In this document: piece after piece, positions 1 through 11,878 of the stretch
Position numbering within the stretch: the stretch's first letter is position 1
Layout of the letters: each line of letters begins with the position of its first letter
From: Saccopteryx bilineata
Lineage: Eukaryota > Chordata > Mammalia > Chiroptera > Emballonuridae
DNA length: 64,000 nt
Direction of reading: 5' to 3'
NCBI RefSeq assembly: GCF_036850765.1
Contig: NC_089491.1
Span: 126,370,766 to 126,434,765, forward strand
Position numbers and translations under genes: made by a program
The notes under the pieces: model-generated
Database searches by the model: none
Told to the model about the DNA's origin: nothing
The model's input: only the letters and a program-made list of their open reading frames with translations

Positions 1-305
1 CCTTCAGTCATAATATTAAAAAAAACCCAGAGAAACATCATACAATGAATTATAAACTGCCAACTCCATTTATGTGACATTCAAGAATAGGAATTATTCA
101 TTTATATTGATAAAAATAGGGGTTATTTCTGTGGGTAATTGATTTGGAAAGAAAAGAAGAGAGCTTTTTGTGGGTATTGAAATGTTCTATATCATGATCT
201 GGGGATTATTTATGGGTATATATTTATATTCTAAAATATATCAAGTTGTATACTTAGGATTTATATTCACTGTTGGGATATAATACCTAAAAAAACAAAA
301 AGACT
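1..305. other. Anonymous AT-rich DNA
   Basis: I see no open reading frame of note, no recognisable repeat and no conserved motif here. It is ordinary AT-rich non-coding mammalian sequence leading up to the first SINE. Confidence 0.6.
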
Positions 306-511
306 GCCTGACCTGTTGTGGCGCAGTGGATAAAGCATCGACCTGGAAATGCTGAGGTTGCCGGTTCGAAACCCTGGGCTTGCCTGGTCAAGGCACATAT
401 GGGAGTTGATGCTTCCAGCTCCTCCTTCCCCTTCTCTCTCTCTGTCTCTCCTCTCTCTCTCTCTCTCTCTCCTCTCTAAAAATGAATAAATAAATAAATA
501 AATAAATAACT
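306..511 (+). mobile_element. tRNA-derived SINE, short form (bat VES-like)
   Basis: A tRNA-like head beginning gcctgacctg carries an A-box-like stretch (tggcgcagtgg) and a B box (ggttcgaaacc). It is followed by a body containing aaggcacatatgggag, a CT-rich tract and an AATAAA-repeat tail. Such elements are transcribed by RNA polymerase III and copied by L1 machinery. The same head and the aaggcacatatg block recur in other SINEs of this window. The family name is from memory; bat origin is inferred. Confidence 0.8.
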
Positions 512-624
512 AGTCAAATAGCGGTCAGATATTCAAAATTTCTTTTTTCCTCATACCTTAGAGAGCTTTTTTCTTTCTGACATCTCTTTCTATCTCAGAG
601 TTCAGTGGTCTCTAGATCAAGCCA

Positions 625-845
625 AAGGTCATAAACATTAACCCGTGGATCACCTATGTCCCACTGCCTGTATTTGAAAATAAAGTTTTATTGGAAGACA
701 GCCACACTCATACATTTATGTATTGCAGACCCAGCTTTTTTGCTCCAGAGACAGAGTTGAGCAGTATGAAAAAGACTATATGGCCCGTGAAGCCTAAAAT
801 ACTCAGTATCTGGCCATTGACAGGAAGAGTTTGCTGATTTTTGGT
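625..845. mobile_element. Old hAT-Charlie (MER-type) non-autonomous transposon remnant
   Basis: The stretch contains the phrases aaagttttattggaagacag, tatggcccgtgaagcctaaa and atctggccattgacagg. I associate these with an ancient non-autonomous hAT-Charlie element shared by placental mammals. Terminal repeats are decayed and no TSD is readable. The exact MER name is not assigned. Confidence 0.6.
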
Positions 846-3800
846 CTAGAGATGACCTTTTGATTCCATTCTAATGCTGGGATTTTGACTATATGATTCT
901 TGAGTCTAGGACATTTTCTTCTGGAAGCTGTTCCGGAAGTAATGACAATATCTATTTAGTTATTATTTCTAAAGGATATGATAGAGAACCATAACATATT
1001 TTCTCTTGATCTTGAATCTTTATCTTGTAATTCTATTTTAAAAAAAAGAATAGAAGTGTTTTGAGTATAACATTTGCAAGGTACTTACATAGGTGATTTG
1101 AGCCAAAACAGTCCATGACTCATATGAAAAGTGTCCTTCTTTGTACAGGAAGGAAGACAATAAAATCCACAACAGAAGGGTGTAAAACTGAAATTTTATT
1201 TTTTTCAGTTTTTAGGATATGAAGGTAAAAACAGAAGATAAAAGAAAGAAATTGGGAGAGAAACCACCCTGAGAAATCTTCCAGTGCCACCTTGACAATG
1301 TTTCAAGTCTGAACATTGCCTAATGTTTAATACTTCTTACTTTGAGGCAGTAGACTCCTGCTGTTTGATTTAACGCATTAGAAAAGCGATCAGCTTGCTC
1401 TGGATGAAACTGCGGCAGCATAAACAGCCTCATAAGGCTAGCACTTCTGTGCTTTCATTGTATTATTCACCCTTCAGCCCTTCAGTTTCTCTCCACTCTT
1501 TGGTAGCTTCACAGGGTATCAGGGTATCAGAGTACCAGTCCCAGCCTATAATAATGTTGCCCATAGGCAAGCCCTGGAGACTGCTGTTATAAGAAAACAT
1601 TATTGGAGCCATTGTAATATAATTTTCCTGAGTTTCTTTCTTTTTAACTTTTTTGTCTGTTTGTTTGTTTTGGTTTTATTTTCTTTGGCTCTTTTTTCCC
1701 CTTTGCTCTATAGAGCTGCAATTTGTCATTTCTTGCTACTACTTACATTTTCTCCCCTGCTGACACTTTGAATTAAGGTTGTTAAAAAGTTACCATTCTA
1801 TTTTGGGGGGACAGCCCTATCTCTAAAGATCCTGTAGGTAGAGCCTTTTTGGCAACCTGCTATTCACAACACATGCACCAGGAACTACAGCAGAGGCAAT
1901 ACAATTCTTCTGTTGTCATTTCAGAGATATTAAGCATTGTCAATGTACTGAGCATACAAAACAGATTTCCTAGTTTCTACAAGTTTAAAAATATTGGCCT
2001 TGGAAAATATATAAGCTCTGAGGGAAAATAAATAAGTTAAAATTAGTGAAGGCAGTGATATTAACAAACTCAAAAAATTGAGTCCATGAATGCCCAAATA
2101 AGAGCATCTGAGGAATCAATTTTCCAGCTCTAAAGCCATGACTTGTAACTCTTGTTTGCGCTATAAGGACACTCCACGAAAACTTGCATTTTTTACATTT
2201 TTTTAATAGAATTCAGTCATTTCTCCTGGTCCTCAGCAAGACAGAACCTGGCATTCCACATCTCTCAGAAGATGTGCTGCTGCTCAGCTGTGCTGCCATC
2301 TCTGAGCTCAGAGGAGGAAACCCATGGGGCTGTCACCCAGACGTGGAGGCGGAGTGCCAGAGAGAGCCGAAATCAGTGAAGCTGGCTCTGTAAGTGCTGG
2401 GAAAACTAAAAATTGGGTGCAGTTGCTGCTGTGGGAAGGCCCACACTCTGCCAGGATGAAGATATGTTGTTGGGTTGATGCTCCCAGGAAAGGCAGGCAG
2501 GAATCTCAGCAGAAGTGCACTGGGAACATATGGAAAGGGGCATGTTTGTTTCCTTCTTGGTCTCTAGCTTCCCAGTCTTCCTCTATCTTCCTATGGGAAG
2601 ATATAACGCTCAGAGAAACCACCGCAGTTGGTAAGTCCAGCAGAAGCCAGCAGAGAACAGAAAGAGTGAGCCCCTGCCTCTTCCTCTAACCTAGCAGTTT
2701 CCTTCTGGCTCCCATCGTGTCAGAGTTTAACAGGCAGTAGTCTGTGAACAAGAAAAGTGGTTTGCATAGTCCCATCATAGAGACTAAGAGAAGGTAGGTG
2801 AGGAGCTGAGAGACAGTAACAGTAAGTGGCATACTTATTTCCCCCACAAAGCTCAGTTCTACTTTCACTGATTGTATTGCAGTAATGATGGGTACTAGGA
2901 AGTGTACAGTATTTCTCAAAAGTGCTATGGACCATTAAACTATCCAGGAGTGCAGGAGAGAAAGGGGAAAGAAGAAGAAAGGTTTTGAAGAGGGAGCTGT
3001 GGATAATGAGGTTGGCACTGACTTCGCTTTTAATTTGAGACACTATTGCAGAGAAGTTGTCCCCACCTCCCAAACATCATGCAGTTTCTCTATGCTATTT
3101 ATCCTGTCCCTCAAACCTACAATGTTCTGGGTGGGACATGATACAGGAAAATACCTAGAATAAGTTGAGTACTTTTGATTAAGAAAGGCATGGTGAGCAT
3201 ATGCTTGCAATTCTCCTCCATGCATGGGAGCCTCAATGTGGTTTCTGTCTGCTTTCCTGGCTAAATGCTACACAGTTGGCTGTCATCTGGCATGTCAGTT
3301 GGAGAAGCACACAAATGACTCCACACCCTCATTTCCCACCGGCAGTATTGATGATAGCATGATTATGTGTCCAGAATTCAAGCTGAGAAAAAAAGAGAAA
3401 TATTCATGACCTCAGTGCTGCAGCCTTAAGACTTTTTTGAGACTAGGAGGTAATGGTTTCGCTGGAAAGTGTTGTTTGCTACCGATAGTAATAAAGAGAG
3501 CCTCATGTGCTATGATAGGGGTAAAAATAAAGAGGAGAGAGGTGGAGTTAAACCAACAGACCAGACTTATTTTTAAATTTTGTAAAAAATATCTCAAACA
3601 TTGAAAGGAAATCATACACCTCATGAAAATAAATAAAATAAAATTACTGCATTAAAGTTTACAGAACACCGGATTCATTCATCAGCATTTGGAGGATTGC
3701 ATTCTTGGGTTAATGATAATTTCTAGAGAAATAAATGCCATATTTTTGTTAATAGCATAATATACTTTTGAGATATGGATAGTAAGAACTGATCATTAAA

Positions 3801-5369
3801 TATATTTTTCTTCAAAAAATGTTTTCTTTTATTTCAACCTGTAACGGTTAATCAATATTGTTGTTTTATTTTATTATTATTTTTCACATCCTTGGAATGA
3901 AATTGGCCATATTGTGTATCCTTAAGCACTTCAAGGAAAATACAACTGAATGTGAATCTTGTCTCAGGCACCTACTAGTGAGATATTTTGCTTAAAATAT
4001 ATAAGTAGATCCAAAGTTCAGTTTCTTTCTACAGTGGGGATATGAATTAGCTTTGGATGGTTATCTACTTTAACTCTCTGACTTGCTCATATGTACCACC
4101 AAAATGTTAGCTATAATTATTATTATTAGCTTAGTATTATGTAACAATCATATTATTATTATTATTATTATATTTAACACTATTAATAATATAATTAATA
4201 ATATAAAACATTGTTATGGCTACGTTGTTAGCCATATTTATTATTTCTTAAAAATCTAATTTACACTTATAGACTAAAAGCACAGCTTGCTTTCCTGACC
4301 CATGTGTCTTGCCTGAAGGAGCAGCAAGCTGGAGAAAACAAAACCCCATTAAGGGAAGCGAGCACAAGGCTGCCACAGCTGCTCTGTAAAATGCCAGCAC
4401 ATCAGTGGGCAACATTCTGTCTCCAGTTTGAACTTACCTGCTGGGGTGGTGCTCACTGTGAGCAAATTCAGGCTGCATGTCTGATGTAACTACGTGGTGA
4501 TCAAGAAGGCATTTAAAATTCAAATTGACATCATTTAGCAGTGCCAATACTAATGAAACAACTCTGCATTTTTGTATACTAACAATGAGAAGGGAAATCA
4601 TATAAAAATAATACTTGGTTGGTATGACTGCTGAGGAACATCATACTCTAGTATTAGATTAACACTCAAGAATTTCTGGACTTTCAGCACTGAAGATAAA
4701 TGAAAGATTCATAATTTAATCCTATTAACTGCCCAGGATACTGCTGCAGCTAATGGGATTTCCATGAATGATTTGCACAGGCTTTTGATCTCTCTGCATA
4801 ATAACACACTTGGGACTATAGAGGAAAAGTAGAATTTGAAGATATATATTGCAAGGTTACAAGGTAGAAATAATTTGGAAAAATTTCCTAAGGTTTTGGT
4901 GAAATTGAACTAATCTCTTTCCTGAAATGTCAAATGACTGTGACATGTTGAAATGATGTGCTTCATTTTAACCACTAGCAAGGAAAGTTCCAGGACTAGC
5001 ATCTGCTCATGTGCCAAAACTGTGACTAATGCCTGCTGTTAGTATTGCTGGGAAGGAATGCCATTCTTTGGGCATCTTTTCTTGGTAATTAAAGAATATC
5101 TTCAAATTCACTCTCTATAGGGGTAATTCCAAGTCTATTTCTATACTTAGAGCAAACACCTAATTTACAACAAATGCATGGTAGTAAAGACAATTATTTT
5201 ATAACTTCAATACTTGCAAATTATCCCTCCAAAAGGATAGGATCAAATGTTATTTTTATGTTTAACAAATTATAATGGCAATTGATATAAATAATGTCAT
5301 CTTTTCAAGATGGTCTAATATAGATGGACCCTACCTATTTCTTTCTATTCTTAATGACATTTTCTTAAT
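846..5369. other. Anonymous intergenic DNA, no gene recognised
   Basis: About 4.5 kb with no recognisable coding region. Short reading frames (for example 1395-1592, 2324-2689 and 4304-4489) show no domain, no splice-supported structure and no family resemblance. The part from about 3840 to 4260 is very AT-rich, with short ATT runs near 4150-4170. The blocks at about 4290-4560 and 4690-4800 are less AT-rich and not obviously repeat-derived. They could be conserved non-coding DNA, but nothing in the sequence alone proves it. Confidence 0.5.
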
Positions 5370-5715
5370 TCAGGTGTGGTGGACAGATCTTAAGATTTCT
5401 CTACCACCCAGCCATGTTGGGTAACTCCACATAGCAAGAAACTGCTGACAATGGCATCTGGTAAAGTGTCAGCAAAAACTATGCTGTTAGGTCTATGACC
5501 ACAAGGAACTGAAGGTTGTCAAAACCCATCAAAGTGGGGAAGTAGATAATTTCCTAGTCTCTTAAAGAGAACACAGCCCTGGCTAACACTTTCTAACCAT
5601 ATATAAGATCTTAAACCAGGAAGCCATGTTTAAATTCCCAAACCACAGAAACAGATGTGTTGCTTTAAAACACTAAGTTCATGATATTATTATGTAGCAA
5701 AGAAAATTAATACAG
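5370..5715 (+). mobile_element. MaLR (MLT1-type) LTR remnant
   Basis: The right end matches the typical MLT1 3' end: aaccacagaaacag, then gttgctttaaaacactaagtt and a terminal attaatacag. The left part is diverged. These are ancient non-autonomous LTRs of the ERV3/MaLR group, present as solo LTRs. The left boundary is approximate. The SINE at 5755 lies about 40 bp beyond its right edge. Confidence 0.65.
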
Positions 5716-5754
5716 TAGGTGACTGTCATCAAAGGCTGAATACCCTAGCTTCTT

Positions 5755-6060
5755 TTTTTTCTTTTTTTTTTACAGAGACAGAGAGTCAAAGAGAGGGATA
5801 GATAGGGACAGACAGACAGGAAGGGAGAGAGATGAGAAGCATCAATCATCAGTTTTTTGTTGCGATATCTTAGTTGTTCATTGACTACTTTCTCATATGT
5901 GCCTTGACCGCGGGCCTTCAGCAGATCGAGTAACCCCTTGCTTGAGCCAGCAACCTTGGTTCCAAGCTGGTGAGCTTTGCTGGCAACCTCAGGGTCTTGA
6001 ACCTGGGTCCTCTGCATCCCAGATGGATGCTCTATCCACTGCGCCACTGCCTGGGCAGGC
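5755..6060 (-). mobile_element. tRNA-derived SINE, long form
   Basis: On the minus strand it runs from gcctgcccagg, through a tRNA-like head (gcgcagtggatagagcatcc), to a body with gctggctcaagcaaggggtt, gcggtcaaggcacatatgag and gatgcttctcatctctctcc, ending in poly-A (T-run at 5753-5772). It is flanked by a perfect 10-bp TSD, ctagcttctt, at 5745-5754 and 6065-6074. A 100-codon reading frame across it is fortuitous. Confidence 0.88.
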
Positions 6061-6119
6061 TGCTCTAGCTTCTTAATTAACCTCTTTGACTATAAATTTG
6101 GTTCTACTTCAACTTATTC

Positions 6120-6620
6120 TCTACTCTGCGGTCACTGTTCTTTCTAAAACACAAATCTGATTATGTCATTGCCTTTCTTAAAGCTCTCCAGTGACGCTAC
6201 ATATCTTCTCAAGACCCTTCGTCATCAGTTTTCTATGTACCTCTCCTACCTGCTCCTGCTTACTTTGTCCCAACCTCACAGAAGGCTTTGCCCCATGGAA
6301 GAGCTTCTTTAGTCTTTGCACATATTCCATCTGTCTTTCTTTTGTCAACTAAGTTATAGCTTCCTAAATTTAGGTCATAAGCTTCTATTAGCTACTGTAA
6401 AACTATATACTTTGTTCCAACATTGAATTTATCTAAAATGTTTTATAATTGACTATCGACTTATATAGCTCTCCTGTCAATTAAACACTTCTGGGGAGAA
6501 AAGCCACAACTTGTTCATCACAAATTTCCACACATAGCATAATGGCTATCATGACATATATCAGATAGTGAATAAATATCTCATGAGCCAAGGTTGTAAA
6601 CTAAAAGGAGTGATGCACAA
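6120..6620 (+). repeat. L2 LINE remnant
   Basis: A stretch with the L2 3' signature: a coding-derived part (aaatctgattatgtcattgcc, ctctccagtgacgctacat) followed by tgaataaatatctcatgag near the end. L2 is an ancient LINE inactive in placental mammals. The identification is by eye and the boundaries are loose. Confidence 0.5.
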
Positions 6621-6689
6621 AGTTCCATTAAACTGATTTATATCACATCGCTCCTCTTGTAGTTATTGTCTCATCTCTTTGGTTTGATT

Positions 6690-6870
6690 TGTTTAAAATC
6701 AGTAGTTCTTAATTTTGCCCGAGTTTAAGACCCAGCATTAAGAATATTTGTTTAAAATGCAAATGTTTGTTCTATCTGATACTCAGTGTGTGCAAGACCT
6801 CAGAATCTATTTTTTTAACTAATACTTTTTGAAACTTGTGATGTGACAAGGTTGGAAATACTGGTTTAAA
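6690..6870. repeat. Possible MER5-type hAT relic
   Basis: The order of gtagttcttaattttgccc, agacctcagaatctatttt and aaacttgtgatgtgacaagg is reminiscent of MER5A-like elements. It is strongly diverged. No TSD is visible. Confidence 0.35.
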
Positions 6871-6967
6871 ATGATTACATATTACTGACTATTATACAAC
6901 TGAATCTTATCTACTGACTTTAGTCTCCCTGTAGAGCCAATTAAATCAAGCCACATTAATTACCAAC

Positions 6968-7586
6968 TGTAAAGCCAGTAGCCACGGCCACCATCACAGC
7001 TGCCTGGCCCATGCAAGTTTGCATTGGATTCAGACAGTCGGCAATGAAACAACGGAGCCAAGAACTGATGGGCCATTAGCTTTAATCCTAGCTTGCACCA
7101 GGCGGGCAAGTAAAGACACACACTGGGCTCCAAAATCCACTCATTCAGTGCTCACAAAGCCACTGACCTATCTGAGTTTCCTAGAATTAAAAGGTTTCTA
7201 GCTCATTAGCCTTATTCACCTCTGTTCCCCATCTCCTTCTCTCTCCACAAACTCTGCACAAACTGGCTTCTCCTTCAGCATTCCTCCATTTTGGCTGCTT
7301 CTCCTCTTCTCCATGTGGCCTTTCTTTGCTCTCCTCCTTGCTCTCTGCCCTCCTCCTAGAACGCAATCACTCTTCCCCAGAACAACGTGATCTCTTTTCC
7401 TTTTAAAACCTTTGGGTGTGAAAGCCCTCCCCCAACACATATTAACATAATCACATCCCAAGCAAGAAAGTCCATCCCAAGCAAGAAGGGCAATTAATAT
7501 CATCACCTGGGCGACGGGCTTCCATGTGGGCAGCGCCATCTTTAACAAAGTGAGCATAATATTGAATATATTTTATCTGCCCAATA
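6968..7586 (-). mobile_element. Solo LTR, 5-copy family, copy 1
   Basis: A 619-bp copy of an LTR family found five times in the window. On the plus strand it starts tgtaaagccagtagccacgg and ends ctgcccaata (family end ccaaca). Flanks give a near-perfect 5-bp duplication: ccaac at 6963-6967 and ccgac at 7587-7591. TG...CA ends and 5-bp TSDs fit an endogenous retrovirus LTR. I infer minus-strand sense from an ATTAAA signal on that strand about 120 bp from its 3' end. No internal retroviral sequence flanks it, so it is a solo LTR. Confidence 0.75.
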
Positions 7587-7591
7587 CCGAC

Positions 7592-8102
7592 TATTGCTAA
7601 AATTGCCCAGAACTACGCTCTGACTTGTCCTAGGCTCAGAAGCTGATTTTCTGTTTTCCACAGCTCAGTTCCCAAAACCCTTCATATATTCACTTGCGTT
7701 GACTACCTCTTCAGGCCTACCACATCACCATTTGGGAGATGACATTTCTTGGTGTTGACTCTTTTTTTTCTCCCTTGCTACTAATTTACATCTAAATTAA
7801 ACCTTAAGTCAATGAAGCCCCTCACTTCCCAGAATAATGTATTCTAATTACTTCATACCCAGGTGTTCCTGAGTCACAAAACAGCAATTCCTGAGGGAAT
7901 ATAGATGTTGTAACTATGTAAAAAACATTTATCACTGCAAGATTTTTTTTTTAACTTTCAATTATTAAATCCTCACCTCAGGGGATTTAAATGCATAAAC
8001 AATGTAGAAACATGGTTAACTATTCTCCATGGTTCCACAGAACATAACACTAAGTTCCTTGAAAGATAGAAAACTTACATTATTGTTGTCGTTTCTAACA
8101 TA
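7592..8102. other. Anonymous DNA between two LTR copies
   Basis: About 500 bp of non-coding sequence with no recognisable element. It is not retroviral internal sequence: each neighbouring LTR has its own distinct TSD, so the two LTRs are independent insertions rather than the two ends of one provirus. Confidence 0.5.
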
Positions 8103-8107
8103 CTACA

Positions 8108-8511
8108 TGTAGGGCTGGGGGCCGCCACAGCCGTTGTGGCCATTCACATGCAGGTTTTCATTGAATTCGGGCAGACAGTAAAGAAACAATGTAGTCAAAG
8201 GATAGTGGGCCATTCTGTTTACTGGTGTCTCACCAAGACAGGAAGCCACAAAAAAAGCCAAGGGAAAAGCAGAACACCTGCTTTTCCTATGGAGGGCAAG
8301 GGATCAGGGAGAGGAGAAAAAAGAAATCCTCCGGCACCTCTCAGTGGTGGGACAGAATCTCTCTTCCAGTAAACATTAGCAAGACACTGGCCCCTCCCAA
8401 TCAGGAAGGCAACCTGCAACCTCACAGACCACTATATCTGGCATTGCCCAGCCCCCAATGGACTATAAGCGAGCAAACAAAAATCATACTTACAAACTTA
8501 TTTGACCAACA
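8108..8511 (-). mobile_element. Solo LTR, 5-copy family, copy 2 (short subtype)
   Basis: A 404-bp member of the same LTR family. The plus-strand left end, tgtagggctgggggccgcca, aligns to copy 1. The right end has tataagcgagcaaac, acaaacttatttgacc and a final caaca. It is flanked by a perfect 5-bp TSD, ctaca, at 8103-8107 and 8512-8516. Its middle (ggtgtctcaccaagacagga onward) differs from the other copies, so it is either a subtype or internally rearranged. Confidence 0.8.
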
Positions 8512-8525
8512 CTACAATACTATCT

Positions 8526-8850
8526 TTTATTTTTATTTTTTTGAGAGAGGGAGAGAGGGAGGAGAGAGATAAGAAGCAGCAACTCCTAGTTGCTTCACTT
8601 CAGCTGTTCATTGATTGCCTTTCAGATAAGCCTTGACAGGCAGATGGGCTGGGGTCAAGTTAGTGACCCCTTGCTCAAGTCAACGATCTTGAGCTCAAGC
8701 TAGCAACAATAAGGATCATATTGATGATCCCGTGTTCAAGCTGACGAGCCCATGCTCAAACCAAAGATCCTGTACTCAAGCCCGGTGACCTTGTGGTTTT
8801 CAACTGGGGACCTTAGTGTTCCAGGTTGGCTTTCTAACCAGTCAGGCAAT
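8526..8850 (-). mobile_element. tRNA-derived SINE, long form, diverged
   Basis: The minus-strand element starts near gcctgactgg at 8850. It has repeated gctcaagc-type blocks, aaggcttatctg in place of aaggcacatatg, and a purine-rich tail that reads gagagagggagaga on the plus strand. The TSD is unclear. It is more diverged than the SINEs at 5755 and 46511. Confidence 0.7.
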
Positions 8851-8939
8851 AGATTACTATATTATTCCAGTGCAGCATGGTGCTGGGTGGGCAGCAGGAA
8901 ACTACATATCCAACATGGATTCCATGTTTCTAGGCAGTT

Positions 8940-9120
8940 TCAGATCTCAGTTCCATTTATGACTAACTGGATCATTCCAGGCAAGTGACTTAACTGCTCT
9001 GACCCTTGATTTTCTCATCTATGGAAATGGGAACAATAATAGAGTTTTATTGTGAAGATAGGATTCAATATAAATAAATTGATTGAGAAAGTATATGGCA
9101 AATAGTAAGTGCACAGTTTG
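8940..9120 (+). repeat. MIR SINE remnant
   Basis: The core phrases ggcaagtgacttaactgctc, tgattttctcatctatgg and aatgggaacaataatag match the conserved MIR core, followed by a decayed tail. MIR is an ancient tRNA-derived SINE whose 3' end is shared with L2. Confidence 0.75.
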
Positions 9121-9756
9121 TACTGAATTTAAAAATGCAAGGGGAATGATACTAAATCGATTTTATTAGCAATTTCAAAACAACTCATAATTAATTAAAA
9201 ACAATATAAAATCTATTAAGTCATCACTGGAAATTCAAAAGTGGAGTCAGGTCAGCACCAACCTCAGTTTGTTCAGAGATTAAATTCTTTTCTTCTTTTC
9301 TATTGGCTCTACCTTTTATGTATGTAGATTTATCTTAAGGACGGCTCCCATGATAGTTGAAAGACTTGTTGCCAGCAAAACAGAAGGAAAATTTTCTTCA
9401 TACTTACTTAGGTTGAAGAGAGAAAATTTTGTCTGATTTGTTATTTAACAAATAACAGAATTTTCTCAGAAAACTTTAGCATTCCTCTCCACTGATATGG
9501 GTACATGCCCATTCTAGAAGAATCACTGAGAGGAGGGATCGTATTTTCTTTAAGCAGTCAAACCACTGATTTGAGGTCAACTGTAAAAACTTTATTACTA
9601 CTTCTCATCAAGGGAGAGAATATTAGTAAGTCAACTGCAGTGTTTATTACACTTTATTTTTTAATTATAAAATAAATATGAATGAAATAACAACATTTTA
9701 TTCTATCTCTGATACTCTGTGATTTTTGATAGATACGTGAATTCCAAACTGCCCTC
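9121..9756. other. Anonymous intergenic DNA
   Basis: No gene or recognisable repeat is seen. The sequence is AT-rich and non-coding. Confidence 0.5.
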
Positions 9757-10176
9757 TTGATGTTCTGCTTATCTGTCAGACCTCACCTTTACTGGACTAT
9801 CGCCCCAAGGAGGGGCTCCGGACATACCAGGACTTTTGATTCAACACCCACATGCTCGAAATCCTTCCTGACCCCATATGATTTGTCCCTCTTCAGGGGT
9901 CTCAAACTCGCGGCCCGCCGAACAATTTTGTGCGGCCCGCAGACTAATCCACGAAGTTCAAGAAAAGTGTTGCATAACAGTTGCCTTTTGTAGACCTAGT
10001 GCGGCCCGCCGAACGGCTGTGATCTTGCTCTGTGGCCCACATGCTGAGTTGAGTTTGAGACCCCTGCTAGCTTGTACTGGTGCTCTTCTCTCCGGGGTAG
10101 TGCCCGGCAGGGTTCCTTTCTTCCTTTCAATAAAGCCTGTTACTCTGGTCTTTCGGAACTCCCATGGATTCCAACA
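9757..10176 (+). mobile_element. Partial ERV LTR with polyadenylation signal, split by a hAT element
   Basis: The right part has a clear retroviral R/U5 layout: AATAAA at 10129-10134 (tttcaataaagcctgttact), then about 40 bp ending in ccaaca at 10171-10176. The left part (atctgtcagacctcacc, aaggaggggctccgg) is interrupted at 9894-10066 by a small TIR transposon. The start near 9757 is approximate and no TSD is confirmed, so the 5' part of the LTR may be missing. Reading frames here, including a 139-codon one spanning LTR and transposon, are not genes. Confidence 0.6.
9894..10066. mobile_element. Short non-autonomous hAT-like transposon
   Basis: A 173-bp element with perfect inverted termini, caggggtctcaaactc on the left and gagtttgagacccctg on the right. 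Inside are repeated gcggcccgc blocks. It has no coding capacity and would have depended on a transposase in trans. The 8-bp flanks (tccctctt and ctagcttg) do not match well, so the TSD has decayed or the ends have been altered. Confidence 0.8.
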
Positions 10177-10639
10177 GTTTTCTGTCAGAGAACAGAAGTT
10201 AGAGATTCTTAACCATTTTTTGATACCTCAGAATAATTGCAAAGGAAAAAGTCTATACTGGCATGTAGTTAGTGAAACACCAAAATATCATGTATAGTAA
10301 TATTTATGCTTTTTAGCAGCACATTCTAAAATAATAATTATTGTAACTTTAAATTAGTGATTAAAGTAAATAATAGCTTTGTATCTCTATTGTGATTTCA
10401 GACATTGCTAATACTACTGTGGATTTTTGCCTATATTAATAATCGCAGAAAACTAAAATTTCAGTTAGAATTTAATAGTAATGAAAATATAAGTACTTTC
10501 CCTGCCTTAGTTTCATGAACCTCCTTTTGTTTTTGGAACTCTTGGAACTTCACTGACCCCAGATTAAACTCCTGTCATAGAGCGCTATTTTAGAGAATCA
10601 ATAAAAATCTATAATATGAAAGATCACAAACTGGGAGGT
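10177..10639. other. Anonymous intergenic DNA
   Basis: AT-rich sequence in which I recognise neither gene nor repeat. Confidence 0.5.
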
Positions 10640-11035
10640 TCAATTGTAATTCTTTGATAACATTTACCACACTTTTTCCATAATCTGATCATGAGAGTAC
10701 TTGGTATACTTTTACAACTTGATTGTGAACTTCTTTAGGGAGAGAACCATATCACCTACATCTTTGATTTACTTATAACACTTTGTTAAAACAGACTGTT
10801 GTAAAATTACTTTGAGATATTTTAAAAAATACAGCTGCTCCCCACTTACCTTGCACCTGCTGAATCAAAATGGTCTGCAATGGGTGCCCGGGAATCTGTA
10901 TTTCTAAAAGCTTCCAAGGTTATTTGGATGCAATTAGCTCTTACCAAGCCAATGATTCACATGGGGGAACCATTGTCATTTAGCACCTGGCAAAATACCT
11001 GGCACAAATTATATCCTCAGCAAATGGTTAGGGAT
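10640..11035 (+). repeat. L2 remnant with MER5A-like insertion
   Basis: The left part (tgtgaacttctttagggaga, catatcacctacatctttg) and the right part (tacctggcacaaattatatcc) resemble the two halves of an L2 3' end. Between them, at about 10845-10970, are cacctgctgaatcaaaatgg and gaatctgtatttctaaaagc, phrases typical of a MER5A hAT relic. All boundaries are approximate. Confidence 0.5.
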
Positions 11036-11083
11036 TTAAATGAGAGAAACTAGGATATATAAAAGGAGTTTACATTTAGAAAC

Positions 11084-11084
11084 A

Positions 11085-11122
<38 letters not shown>
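11084..11122. repeat. (CA)n microsatellite
   Basis: About 19 uninterrupted CA units, likely to vary in length between individuals. Confidence 0.95.
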
Positions 11123-11124
<2 letters not shown>

Positions 11125-11149
11125 CCCCTCTGTTGCTCAAATATGACAT

Positions 11150-11870
11150 AAAAATGTCCAAATGGAAGTGATTTCATTCATAAGTTATTTTTAATTACAT
11201 TATATTTGAAAACATAGTCCATGGCTCTTGTATCAGAATTCTTATTATAAATTGCTCTTAGAATTCAGAGGCAGAGAAATTTTGACTACTCACATGAGCA
11301 ATTGTGATAAAACCCAAGTAGTTTTGACTTGAATAGAATTGTGAGAGACAATAAATGGAGCTATTATTTTGTAAATTATACCAGTTGCATTATAAATGTC
11401 ACTGTGGTGGGTGACCTGGAGGAATCAATCAGATGTAATTATTTTAACCTTGGCATCAAACCATTACTTTCTGGCCTTTTAGATCCAAAGTTCAGGTATA
11501 TTCAGCCTCAATGCCATAGGAGAATATATTCCTTGGGAAGATTCCCCCCAAAACTATAAATTTTCTGTGTGTAGATTTATTTAAATATTAGTCTGTTTAT
11601 ATATTATAAATTAACTTTAGCTAAGATATATCCATGTATCTATACTGTTTGTGCTAGTTGACTAATAAGAATGTTCTAATTCATCACAAATCCTTCACAG
11701 ACGGGCTGAAAAATGCTTAGCATGTATTGTAAGAGCTAAGGACTTAGTTTTTACCCTTTCTTTTTCTTCTGCAACATTTACTTTGTCTGTTAGTTATGCA
11801 ATATGCTGTTTATCCTTAGTTGAATTCAGGAGCTCTCTAAATAAACTTTCCATTTTTTGACCATGCCATA
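11150..11870. other. Anonymous intergenic DNA
   Basis: AT-rich non-coding sequence. Short reading frames such as 11329-11559 have no recognisable features. Confidence 0.5.
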
Positions 11871-11878
11871 ACAATTTT

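Noticed and set aside
2324..2689. 121-codon plus-strand frame as a possible exon
   Set aside because: No recognisable domain, no convincing splice context, and an overlapping frame in another phase is equally open.
6968..8511. A single provirus with two LTRs at 6968 and 8108
   Set aside because: The two LTRs have different TSDs (ccaac/ccgac and ctaca/ctaca) and the 500 bp between them is not retroviral.
9878..10297. 139-codon plus-strand frame
   Set aside because: It runs across an LTR and an inserted TIR element, so it is not a unit of selection.
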